A DNA stretch of 38,603 bases from an uncultured Prevotellaceae bacterium (GTDB lineage: Bacteria; Bacteroidota; Bacteroidia; Bacteroidales; Bacteroidaceae): positions 1 to 38,603 of the forward strand of contig CAMHIS010000019.1 in NCBI GenBank assembly GCA_946185285.1. Reading direction: 5' to 3'. The position numbers were made by a program, and so were the translations under genes. The notes beneath the pieces are model-generated. The model was not told the origin of the DNA. It saw only the letters and a list, made by a program, of their open reading frames with translations, and searched no databases. How positions within the stretch are numbered: the stretch's first letter is position 1; the number at the start of each line of letters is the position of its first letter. Shown one piece after another: positions 13,965-22,259 of the stretch.

Positions 13965-16900
13965 TGTTTACTTTGAGAGTTTGTGAGTGTGTAGTGCCGC
14001 GATACTCCGAGGCGTAGGCGCACTGCACGGTGCAGGTACCCGTCTCGTACTGTCCGGCACGGTCAATATAGTATTCGGTCTCGACCACGTGCTTGCCCTT
14101 CGGCAGCTGGTCGAAGTAGTAGTTCGTCACGTTGTCGCGGGGTGTCGAGTAGTAGCCGCCGCGCCAGTTGTAGCCGCTCAGCTGGTTGATGGGCTCCATA
14201 CAGGCGGCCCGCTTGTCCTGCAGCTGCACGAAGTCGAGGTCGCGCTCGCTCTGGATGGTCAGGCGCACCTTCACGCGGTCGCCGACCTTGGCTGTCGTCA
14301 GCGGCTTGCCATCCTCAGTCAGCAGTTCGCGACGGACGCTGACGCCGCTGGCCTGGTCGCGGATGTCGGCGGTGTTCTGCATGAACTGGGCATAGACGGC
14401 ACCCCAGCTGGTGCCCTGGCTCTGCTTCTCGGCAGTGAAGGTCTTCTCGCCCTGATAGGGCTTGGCTGTCTTCACGTAGCCGATGCCGGCTGTGGCCTTC
14501 GGTGTCTCGAGGGGCTGGTTGTCGAGTGACAGGCGGGTTATGGAGCTGGGGGATATGGGGAGAATGGGCATTATGGGAGTTGTGGGCTTTTTGGGGCCAA
14601 AAAAGGCATAGACGGCATCGACGGAGTTCAGCGGGGTGTCCCAGGCCTGCGTCCGCTTCTCCTGCAGCAGCCAGCGGCGCATCTCGTCGAGTGTCTGCTG
14701 GTCACCGGGCGTCAGTCGCTGGATGGCCTCGATGGCAGCCACCTGAGTGGGTATGCGGTAGTCGCGCCACGAGTAGCCGGCACGCGGCGTGTCGTAGTAG
14801 CGGCCCATCTCCTCTTTATAGACGGTGTACTCCTTCAGGCTCTTGATATAGGTCGGCGAGTCGAGAATGATGGCCGACATGGCCTTCTCGTAGATGGTCT
14901 GCCGCTTCGTCTCCTTCTTCAGCAGCTTGATGAGGTAGGCATTGGCCTCCCTGACATTGCTGGGAAGCTGCCGGCCGTCGAGCTTGCAGATGTAGAGCCA
15001 CTGCAGGGCGGTGAAGCTGGGGAACGACTGCTTGTGGCCCTTCTTCTCCTCCTTCTTCATCTCCTGAACCAGTTCCACCATCTCCTTGCCAAGGAACTTC
15101 ATCGCGCCCTTGAGCATATCCTTGGTGGCTTCCTGCTCGCCCATCATCGTGTTCTGGCGCACCATCATCTCAGCAACGGAGATGGTCATATAGGTAGAGC
15201 CGGGCATACCGGGCCACCAGCTCCACGAGCCGTCGCCGAGCTGCAGTCTCTGGAGTTTGTCGAGTGCCGACTGCAGGCGCTGCTGCATCATGTTCTCGTC
15301 GAAGAAGTCGGCCAGTCGCTGGCGCTGCTCCGTCTCGCGGTCGGCATCGGCCACCCACGGGGTCTCGTTGAGCACGAGGTCCTTTAGTTCCTGGTTCTTC
15401 TCAAGCTGGCTCTGCAGGGAAGTTTCGCTTCCTTGTTCCCGTTTCCACTGCTCGAACACGGTCTTGGCCTGCGGCACCTGGTCGATGATGTACTTGCCGA
15501 TGCTGTTGGCATAGAGCGAAGCACTCTGGCAGATGGCGCAGTCGTCGTGGGGATGGCCGATGGCGGGCAGGGTCTGAATCATCAGCCAGGCGGGGTTGTT
15601 GGTATATTCGATGGTCAGTTTAGCCCCCCCTACGGCCCCCGAGGGGGCTTCTGTACCTTGGGCTGGGAAGAGCTGCGTCAGGTCGATGGTCGTCGTGCCC
15701 GGCTCGTTCTGCGTGAACGGATAGGTCACGGTGACACGCTCGCGGTTAGGCAGGATGGGCAGGTAGTGCTGCTCGCCGTCGCTAAACTTGTCGGTCGTGG
15801 CCATCACCTTGCAGACGAGAAGTGATTCTTTGAACGTTGAACATTGAACGTTGAACGTGACGCTCGAGGTCTCACCGGCTTTCACCGTGAACGGCGCCTT
15901 CTGCGTCAAGATGATCTTCTCGGTATCGGGGTCGGTGAGCGTCAGGTAGGCCGTACCGCTGAGGTCGCCCTCGCTGGTGTTGATGACGCGGGCCGAGATG
16001 GTGGCCTGGTCGCCCTCGCGCAGGAATCGCGGCATGTTGGGCTGCACCATCAGGTCCTTCTTGGCCACGGCCTCACCGTCTATTGTGCCGTTGCAGAGGT
16101 CGGCGGTATGGGCCAGTCCCATGAAGCGCCACGTCGTCAGACTCTCGGGCAGGGTGAACTTCAGCGTCACCCGCCCCGTGGCGTCGGCTGTCAGCTGCGG
16201 ATAGAAGAATGCTGTCTCCTGCAGGTTCTCGCGCAGCTGCACATCGGGCACGGCCTCTTCGTCATTGCCTGTCATAGCCGACTGGTCGCTGCTCTGTCGG
16301 TATGACTTGACAGCGTCAAGCCCGGCTATCCGGCCTTGCAGGGAGTTATCAACGTCTGCCGTACTATTAACCTCAGCTAACACAACCTCATTCAGCACCA
16401 TTGGTGCCGCCTCGTCAACGGCCATCGCCGATTTGGCCATAGCCCTGGCGCCGAGACCTGCTGCGCCAATCATCATTCTCCTCCTGGACATCCACGGTTT
16501 CGGGAAGAGCAACTCGTCGAACGAGCTGAAGTCGAGCGAAGGAGCCGCCAGGCGCGTCTGGTAGAGCGAACCGTTGAGGTGGAGACTGCCCCACGCGCCA
16601 AAGCCCCACCGTGAGCTGGGAAGGGGAATTGACAGCCAGGGGGCTAACCACCAACGATGAGCCGATATCTGGTCGAGGCTCTTGTCGTAAAGCGTGGCCA
16701 TGAGCTGGGCATCGGCCGGAGTGCCGTCGGGCTTCGTGACCGTCAGTGCCCATTCCTCCTGCTGGCCTGGAGTCAGTCGGTCGCGGAAGGTCTGCCACTT
16801 CAGCGTCAGCCGCTTGTCGGGCAAGGGGCGCTCGATATAGGCCGTATGCGTGTAGCACTGGCCCTGCTTCATCCAGGCGAAGGTCAGCATCAGTCCGCTG

Positions 16901-19533
16901 CCGTATTCCTCCTTATAAGTCAGTTTGCGGTTAAGCAGCTCGTTGGAGCGGTCCACCGAGCCGCTCTCGATGATGGTGTTGCCGCTGAAGATGCTATAGA
17001 CGATGTGGACGTTCTGTGCCGACGAGCCCACCTGGATGGTGACGGGACTGCCGTCGCTGGGGAACCGGTTGTCCGACTGATAGAACCAGTCGTCGGTCTC
17101 GGCAGCGGGCCGCTTGTCGTCGAGCGAGAATACTACGAAGTCCTCCTTCAAGGTATCATCCGCACAGATAGCTTCCAGCTGATATTTGCCGCTCTTCAGG
17201 CTTGGCAGCTTGAAGGCGGTATTCGTTTTCTGGGTTTGCCACTTGTTGTTATCGATACGGTAGCGGACTACGCCGTCGATGTCGTTGCCGGCAGCATTGC
17301 GCAGATGGAACTTTACTTCTGGCATCTGGTCGGAGCGCATCTGATCTTCCATGTCAATGATAAGCGCCGTCTTGCGGTTGCCGAGTGGCAGCGAGAGCTG
17401 TCCCTGGTGGGTCTCGCCCCCTTGGTCGGTCACATCAGCCAGGCATACGAAATCGTAGAACATCGGGAAGTCGGTCTTCGGCAGCACCATCGGCATCTTC
17501 ACCGTGAACGTGCCGTCGCTGCCCGTTATGGCTTCGCCCTCGGCAACCGTCTCGTCGCCGGAAAACTTGCCTATGGCACCGCTATTCCAGTAGCTCGAAT
17601 AGCTCCACCACCAGAACGAACGGCGGCGTATGACCCGGTAGCTCACCTCGGCATCCTGCACGGGCACACCGGCATAGGAGCGGGCCGTCGCCTTGACCTC
17701 GATGGTGTCGCCGTCCTTGTAGTCCTCGGTCACCTTGTCAAACTCCACCTCGAATGTCGGGCGCTTGTACTCCTCTACGCGGAAGTGACAATTACCATTC
17801 CGGCTCTCAATCCGGAAGATGCCGGTGAGACCGTTGGTGGGCAGCGTGAACTCCGTAGCGCACGTACCATATTTGTCGGTGGTAAGTGTCTTGCTGAGCA
17901 CATCCTCACCGTTGGCATCCTGTAGTGTCAGCGTCACCTCACGGTTCTCCAGAACCTTCTGCTTGTAGCCGTCGGTCACCTCGTAGTTGATGGCAGCCAC
18001 GTGTACCGTCTGACCAGGCCGGTAGATGGCGCGGTCGGTGAACAGCTGTGTCTTCTCCATCTGACGATTGCTCGTATAGAAGCCGTAGGTGCTGTATTCA
18101 TTGGTCGGCGGACAGGTGTTGTCCGTCCGTGTGAAAGCATATACCTTCGTCGGGCGCTGGTCGCCATATTTGTAAGTGGCCTCGCCCTTGGCATCTGTCG
18201 TCAGCGTAGCCATCAGCCGGTCGCTGCGGCCATTGAGCCAGCCATACAACTCGATGGTGGCACCGCTGACGGGCTGGCCCTCGGTGGCATCGACCACGAC
18301 GTAGCGTATCTCGTCACCGGGCAGGGGAATCATCATCACCCTGACGTTGCTGACATAGTAGAGCTGACGGTCTCCCTTGGTCTCGGGGGTGCTCCGCAAC
18401 TCGAGCATATAGACGCCGACGGGCAGTCCGGGGACCTCAATGGTGTCCTTGAACACGTCGTAGGCTTTCTTCCCTGAGTAATGGCGCGTCACCTGCAGCT
18501 CAGGCAACTCGGTCAGCAGCGGCTTCAGTTTCCTGTAATCTGCATCGTTGTTGGGATTGAGCTGGTTGTTACCCTTGACCTTCACCCGGAAGATGTGCAT
18601 CGTCAGCTGGTCAATGTTGCGGGCGCTGTTGATGGTCAGCTCCTGCGTCTTGTCGGGCAGCCCCACGCGCTTCTCTAATGTGGCGCTGAACATGCGGGTA
18701 GTCAGGTCAATCTGGGCATTACGCAGGGCATTGGTACGCCCGTAACCGTCCCAGCGCTTGATGGCCTGCTCGGTGTAGTTCCATTTCTGCTCGGCGGTGG
18801 CGTCGGTGTGCTCGTCCATATACTCATAGCGCTCAATGGCCAGCTCGGCAGCCTCGGGCAGGTCGCCGTAGATGTCGATGAGCGAGTCGAGGGTATCGAT
18901 GTAGGGCGCCTTGTCGTACTTCACGTCGCCCATCACCCGGTTCCGGCGGGCTATCTCCAGAGCCGTCATCATCGCAGCACGGCGCTTGCCGGCCTTGCTG
19001 TAGTAGTCGTGCAGGGGCTGGAAGTCTTCCAGTTCATAGCCGACAACGCTCAACATATCGTCGTCGAACAGCTTGCTGTCGCGCCCGATGGTGGTCAGCG
19101 GCTTGTAGTCGGCAGCCTTCACGGCGGCCAGTCGTTCACAGGTCTCGGCGTCGAGCGTCACCGTCAGCTCTTCATCCCTTTCCAACTGGCTGTTGTCATC
19201 GTAAATCTTCTTCAGCACGGTGGCATAGACGGCGGTCAGCGCCTTGTCGGTTGTCGCCCGGTAGCGTTGCTCCATCCGCTCGACGGCGGGCTGCAGCGAG
19301 TCGGGGGCAATATTTGCCATCGCCCGGCTGCCAGCCAGTTCGGCAGCCATCAGTTGTCCGTATTCGCCCTCCTTCTGGGCCTTTTTGACAATCTTCATCA
19401 GCACATCGTACTGCGTGCGGGGCAGGTCCTTCTGCTCTGCCTCGTCCACCTGTTTCCACAGGGCCGAATATGTCTGTCCGAATAATGTCATACCAACCAA
19501 TGTCAATAGAAATGCGAATACCGTTCTTCTCAT
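13954..19533 (-). CDS. Bacterial alpha-2-macroglobulin-like protein
   Basis: An 1859-residue exported protein with an N-terminal signal peptide (FAFLLTLVGMTLFGQ). It has MG (macroglobulin) beta-sandwich domains, including the MG2-type LFTDRAIYRPGQTVHVAAI at about 500, the A2M central block around FFYPQLTADATGRVTLKFTL with the following TWRFMGLAHT, and a C-terminal alpha/alpha-toroid with bait-type and complement-like regions. The CxEQ thioester motif is not seen; DCAICQS occupies the expected area (about 1329), so it is probably a non-thioester member. It likely traps proteases or helps protect the envelope (inference from family). A segment at about 1045-1072 (VLNEVVLAEVN, then LQGRIAGLD) resembles a TonB plug motif. 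Two repeats are embedded: [10 protein letters not shown] at about 1291-1304 and a heptamer tract at about 1225-1234. First gene of a four-gene operon. Confidence 0.88.
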   Translation of the reverse strand: MRRTVFAFLLTLVGMTLFGQTYSALWKQVDEAEQKDLPRTQYDVLMKIVKKAQKEGEYGQLMAAELAGSRAMANIAPDSLQPAVERMEQRYRATTDKALTAVYATVLKKIYDDNSQLERDEELTVTLDAETCERLAAVKAADYKPLTTIGRDSKLFDDDMLSVVGYELEDFQPLHDYYSKAGKRRAAMMTALEIARRNRVMGDVKYDKAPYIDTLDSLIDIYGDLPEAAELAIERYEYMDEHTDATAEQKWNYTEQAIKRWDGYGRTNALRNAQIDLTTRMFSATLEKRVGLPDKTQELTINSARNIDQLTMHIFRVKVKGNNQLNPNNDADYRKLKPLLTELPELQVTRHYSGKKAYDVFKDTIEVPGLPVGVYMLELRSTPETKGDRQLYYVSNVRVMMIPLPGDEIRYVVVDATEGQPVSGATIELYGWLNGRSDRLMATLTTDAKGEATYKYGDQRPTKVYAFTRTDNTCPPTNEYSTYGFYTSNRQMEKTQLFTDRAIYRPGQTVHVAAINYEVTDGYKQKVLENREVTLTLQDANGEDVLSKTLTTDKYGTCATEFTLPTNGLTGIFRIESRNGNCHFRVEEYKRPTFEVEFDKVTEDYKDGDTIEVKATARSYAGVPVQDAEVSYRVIRRRSFWWWSYSSYWNSGAIGKFSGDETVAEGEAITGSDGTFTVKMPMVLPKTDFPMFYDFVCLADVTDQGGETHQGQLSLPLGNRKTALIIDMEDQMRSDQMPEVKFHLRNAAGNDIDGVVRYRIDNNKWQTQKTNTAFKLPSLKSGKYQLEAICADDTLKEDFVVFSLDDKRPAAETDDWFYQSDNRFPSDGSPVTIQVGSSAQNVHIVYSIFSGNTIIESGSVDRSNELLNRKLTYKEEYGSGLMLTFAWMKQGQCYTHTAYIERPLPDKRLTLKWQTFRDRLTPGQQEEWALTVTKPDGTPADAQLMATLYDKSLDQISAHRWWLAPWLSIPLPSSRWGFGAWGSLHLNGSLYQTRLAAPSLDFSSFDELLFPKPWMSRRRMMIGAAGLGARAMAKSAMAVDEAAPMVLNEVVLAEVNSTADVDNSLQGRIAGLDAVKSYRQSSDQSAMTGNDEEAVPDVQLRENLQETAFFYPQLTADATGRVTLKFTLPESLTTWRFMGLAHTADLCNGTIDGEAVAKKDLMVQPNMPRFLREGDQATISARVINTSEGDLSGTAYLTLTDPDTEKIILTQKAPFTVKAGETSSVTFNVQCSTFKESLLVCKVMATTDKFSDGEQHYLPILPNRERVTVTYPFTQNEPGTTTIDLTQLFPAQGTEAPSGAVGGAKLTIEYTNNPAWLMIQTLPAIGHPHDDCAICQSASLYANSIGKYIIDQVPQAKTVFEQWKREQGSETSLQSQLEKNQELKDLVLNETPWVADADRETEQRQRLADFFDENMMQQRLQSALDKLQRLQLGDGSWSWWPGMPGSTYMTISVAEMMVRQNTMMGEQEATKDMLKGAMKFLGKEMVELVQEMKKEEKKGHKQSFPSFTALQWLYICKLDGRQLPSNVREANAYLIKLLKKETKRQTIYEKAMSAIILDSPTYIKSLKEYTVYKEEMGRYYDTPRAGYSWRDYRIPTQVAAIEAIQRLTPGDQQTLDEMRRWLLQEKRTQAWDTPLNSVDAVYAFFGPKKPTTPIMPILPISPSSITRLSLDNQPLETPKATAGIGYVKTAKPYQGEKTFTAEKQSQGTSWGAVYAQFMQNTADIRDQASGVSVRRELLTEDGKPLTTAKVGDRVKVRLTIQSERDLDFVQLQDKRAACMEPINQLSGYNWRGGYYSTPRDNVTNYYFDQLPKGKHVVETEYYIDRAGQYETGTCTVQCAYASEYRGTTHSQTLKVNNDK
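15622..15660. repeat. Half copy (39 nt) of the palindromic element inside the A2M gene
   Basis: The sequence beginning AGCCCCCCCTACGGCC and ending TACCTTG matches the corresponding half of the ispH element with about two differences. On the coding strand it gives [13 protein letters not shown], the same frame as in ispH and the GH94 gene. The other half of the element is absent. Confidence 0.85.
15830..15857. repeat. Heptamer tandem repeat (TTGAACR x4) inside the A2M gene
   Basis: Units TTGAACG, TTGAACA, TTGAACG and TTGAACG start at 15830, 15837, 15844 and 15851. On the coding strand they encode FNVQCSTFK. A gain or loss of one unit would shift the frame. Confidence 0.85.
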
Positions 19534-19561
19534 TTTCTCTGATTTTTGTGAACACTACCTG

Positions 19562-19569
19562 CAAAGATA
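19562..19569 (-). promoter_or_regulatory. -7 box of the A2M operon
   Basis: TATCTTTG on the minus strand lies 28 nt before the A2M ATG. No clear -33 TTTG is seen at 20 nt. It is divergent from the GH94 promoter at 19633-19664 within a 172-nt intergenic region. Confidence 0.6.
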
Positions 19570-19632
19570 GTACTTTTTCCCGACACGCTGTCTCTTAGAC
19601 GTATGAAAATATGAAACTTTAACGATTGTATT

Positions 19633-19664
19633 TTTGGCAGTTCCAGATTTTTGATTTACTTTTG
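19633..19664 (+). promoter_or_regulatory. Promoter of the GH94 phosphorylase gene
   Basis: TTTG (19633-19636), 20 nt, then TACTTTTG (19657-19664). The sequence after the -33 box, GGCAGTTCCAGA with the leading TTTG, is close to that of the glnS and UpxY-like promoters. Confidence 0.75.
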
Positions 19665-19705
19665 CAATCTGAAACAATTCTAAGACAAACCCTACACGAA
19701 CAACT

Positions 19706-22222
19706 ATGGAACAACAGAAACGCTACGGACACTTCGACGACGCACACCGCGAATACGTCATCACCGACCCCAAGACCCCTTGGCCTTGGATTAACTACTT
19801 AGGCAACGAGGACTTCTTCTCGCTCATCTCCAACACCGCCGGCGGCTACAGCTTCTACAAGGACGCCAAGTTCCGCCGCATCACCCGCTATCGCTACAAC
19901 AACGTGCCGATGGACAACGGGGGACGATACTTCTACATCAAAGAGGGCGACATGGTGTGGTGTCCCGGCTGGAAACCCTGCAAGACGCCGCTCGACTTCT
20001 ACGAGTGCCGTCACGGCATGGGCTATACCCGCATCACCGGTCGTAAGAACCAGGTGGAGGCCTCGGTGCTCTTCTTCGTGCCGCTGAAGACGTGGGCGGA
20101 GGTGCAGAAGCTGACGCTGACGAACCAGAGCCAGGAGGTAAAGAGGCTGAAGCTCTTCTCGTTCGAGGAGTGGTGCCTCTGGAATGCCGCCACCGACATG
20201 GAAAACTTCCAGCGCAACTTCTCCACCGGCGAGGTGGAGATAGAAGGAGCCCCCCTTTCGTCCCCCGAGGGGGACACAAATGTCCAACAAGGTAAAGAAG
20301 CCCCCTCGGGGGCAGTAGGGGGGGCCACCATCTACCACAAGACGGAATACCGCGAGCGTCGCAACCACTACGCCTTCTATCACGTGAACACCGAGATACA
20401 GGGCTTCGATACCGACCGCGAATCGTTCGTCGGCCTCTACAATGAGTTCAGCAATCCCGATGCCGTCGTGGAGGGCCGTCCACGCAACAGCCACGCCCAC
20501 GGCTGGAGTCCCATCGCCTCGCACTACATCGAGGTGACGCTGCAGCCCGGCGAGAGCCGCGACTTCGTGTTCTTGTTAGGCTATGTGGAGAACGAGCAGG
20601 ATAAGAAATTCTCGGCTCCGAAGGTCATCAACAAGGAGAAGGCCCATGCCCTCATCGCCCGCTTCGACACCACCGAGAAGGTGGACAAGGCTTTCGGCGA
20701 GCTGAATGCCTACTGGGATGCGCTGCTTAATATATATAAGGTGAAGACCGGCAACCCGAAGCTCGACCGGATGGTGAACATCTGGAACCAGTATCAGTGT
20801 ATGGTGACGTTCAACTTCTCGCGCTCCGCCTCGTTCTTTGAGAGCGGCATCGGCCGCGGCATGGGCTTCCGCGACTCCAACCAGGACCTCGTGGGCTTCG
20901 TCCACCAGATTCCGAGCCGTGCCCGCCAGCGCATCATCGACATTGCCTCCACCCAGTTCCCCGACGGCGGCTGCTACCACCAGTACCAGCCACTGACCAA
21001 GCGCGGCAACAACGACATCGGCGGCGGCTTCAACGACGACCCCTGCTGGCTCATCTTCGGCACCGTGGCCTACATCAAGGAGACGGGCGACTTCACGATT
21101 CTCGACGAGATGGTACCTTTCGACAACCAGCCGGGTTCGGAGGTGACGCTCTTTGAGCACCTGAAGGTCAGCCTCGACCACGTCATCAACAACCTCGGTC
21201 CGCATCTGCTGCCGCTCATCGGGCGTGCCGACTGGAACGACTGTCTGAACCTGAACTGCTTCTCGTGGGATCCCAACGAGAGCTTCCAGACCACCGAGAA
21301 CGTCAGCAAGGGCACCAAGGCCGAATCGCTGATGATTGCCGGTCTGTTCGTGGTGACGGGCAAAGAGTACGTGGCGCTTTGCAATAGAATTGCAAAGCAC
21401 GAGGAAGGGCAGCGGATGCAGCGGGCTGTCGACGCCATGATTGAGGCTGTGAAGAAGCACGGCTGGGACGGCGAGTGGTATCTGCGTGCATACGACTTCT
21501 ACGGCCGCAAGATTGGTTCCAGCGAGTGCGAAGAGGGCAAGATATTCATTGAGTCGCAGGGCTGGTGTACGATGGCCGAGATCGGTGCCGACGAGGGCAT
21601 GGTGGCCAAGAGCCTTGACTCCTGCAAGAAATACCTGGAATGCGAGCACGGCATGGTGCTCAACAACCCGGCCTTCTCGAAGTACATCTATGAGTATGGC
21701 GAAATCTCGAGCTATCCCGAAGGCTACAAGGAGAACGCCGGCATCTTCTGCCACAACAATCCGTGGGTCATCATCGGTGAGTGCATGGCCGGGCGCGGCA
21801 ACGATGCCTGGAGCCATTACGCCAAGATTCTGCCTTCATACGTCGAGGAGAAATACCAGACGCTGCACAAGGTGGAGCCTTACGTCAACTGCCAGATGGT
21901 GGCCGGCAAGGACGCCTTCCGTCCCGGCGAGGGCAAGAACTCATGGCTGACGGGCACCGCCGCCTGGATGTGGTACACCGTCTCGGAGTTCATCCTCGGC
22001 ATCAAGCCCGACTACGACGGCATCCGCATCGACCCCTGTCTGCCCGAGACGGCCGGCGACTACACCGTTCAGCGCAAGTTCCGCGATGCTGAGTACGACA
22101 TCACCATTCGTCCCAACGGCTCGCAGAAAGGCGTCAAGCAGATTGTGCTCGACGGTTCCCCCGTCGAGGGCAACGTCATCCCCTACTCTACCGGACAACA
22201 CACCGTCGAAGTGACGATGTAA
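19706..22222 (+). CDS. GH94 cellobiose phosphorylase, with in-frame repeat insertion
   Basis: Phosphorolyses a beta-1,4-linked disaccharide, most likely cellobiose to glucose-1-phosphate and glucose, in the cytoplasm. The N-terminal beta-sandwich begins [20 protein letters not shown], which is typical of cellobiose phosphorylases. The (alpha/alpha)6 catalytic barrel includes [18 protein letters not shown] and RADWNDCLN, whose Asp509 is the expected general acid. [19 protein letters not shown] is the phosphate/substrate loop region. At 838 residues it is slightly long because residues about 181-207 ([11 protein letters not shown], then [10 protein letters not shown]) are encoded by a palindromic element inserted in the N-terminal domain. 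No signal peptide. It faces the GH10 xylanase gene and ends at a strong terminator. Exact substrate specificity is inferred. Confidence 0.92.
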   Translation: MEQQKRYGHFDDAHREYVITDPKTPWPWINYLGNEDFFSLISNTAGGYSFYKDAKFRRITRYRYNNVPMDNGGRYFYIKEGDMVWCPGWKPCKTPLDFYECRHGMGYTRITGRKNQVEASVLFFVPLKTWAEVQKLTLTNQSQEVKRLKLFSFEEWCLWNAATDMENFQRNFSTGEVEIEGAPLSSPEGDTNVQQGKEAPSGAVGGATIYHKTEYRERRNHYAFYHVNTEIQGFDTDRESFVGLYNEFSNPDAVVEGRPRNSHAHGWSPIASHYIEVTLQPGESRDFVFLLGYVENEQDKKFSAPKVINKEKAHALIARFDTTEKVDKAFGELNAYWDALLNIYKVKTGNPKLDRMVNIWNQYQCMVTFNFSRSASFFESGIGRGMGFRDSNQDLVGFVHQIPSRARQRIIDIASTQFPDGGCYHQYQPLTKRGNNDIGGGFNDDPCWLIFGTVAYIKETGDFTILDEMVPFDNQPGSEVTLFEHLKVSLDHVINNLGPHLLPLIGRADWNDCLNLNCFSWDPNESFQTTENVSKGTKAESLMIAGLFVVTGKEYVALCNRIAKHEEGQRMQRAVDAMIEAVKKHGWDGEWYLRAYDFYGRKIGSSECEEGKIFIESQGWCTMAEIGADEGMVAKSLDSCKKYLECEHGMVLNNPAFSKYIYEYGEISSYPEGYKENAGIFCHNNPWVIIGECMAGRGNDAWSHYAKILPSYVEEKYQTLHKVEPYVNCQMVAGKDAFRPGEGKNSWLTGTAAWMWYTVSEFILGIKPDYDGIRIDPCLPETAGDYTVQRKFRDAEYDITIRPNGSQKGVKQIVLDGSPVEGNVIPYSTGQHTVEVTM
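20248..20326. repeat. 79-nt palindromic element inside the GH94 gene
   Basis: Bounded by AGCCCCCC and GGGGGGGC, with inner hairpins TCCCCCGAGGGGGA and GCCCCCTCGGGGGC and the spacer CACAAATGTCCAACAAGG. It aligns end to end with the ispH copy with about five differences, in the same orientation relative to coding. Only one of three forward frames is open, and that one is used. Confidence 0.9.
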
Positions 22223-22256
22223 AGAAAAGGAGGCTCGCGCCTCCTTTTCTTTTTTA
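22223..22256. terminator. Rho-independent terminator after the GH94 gene
   Basis: AGAAAAGGAGGC (22223-22234) pairs perfectly with GCCTCCTTTTCT (22239-22250) over the loop TCGC and runs into a T-rich tail. The A-rich left side makes it plausibly bidirectional, serving the convergent xylanase gene that ends at 22260. Confidence 0.9.
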
Positions 22257-22259
22257 CCA

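Noticed and set aside
16657..17925. Plus-strand frame of 422 codons opposite the A2M gene
   Set aside because: It is a shadow of the A2M coding sequence; no start context or motif supports it.
20576..21817. Minus-strand frame of 413 codons opposite the GH94 gene
   Set aside because: It is antisense to the catalytic domain of the phosphorylase, with no independent evidence.
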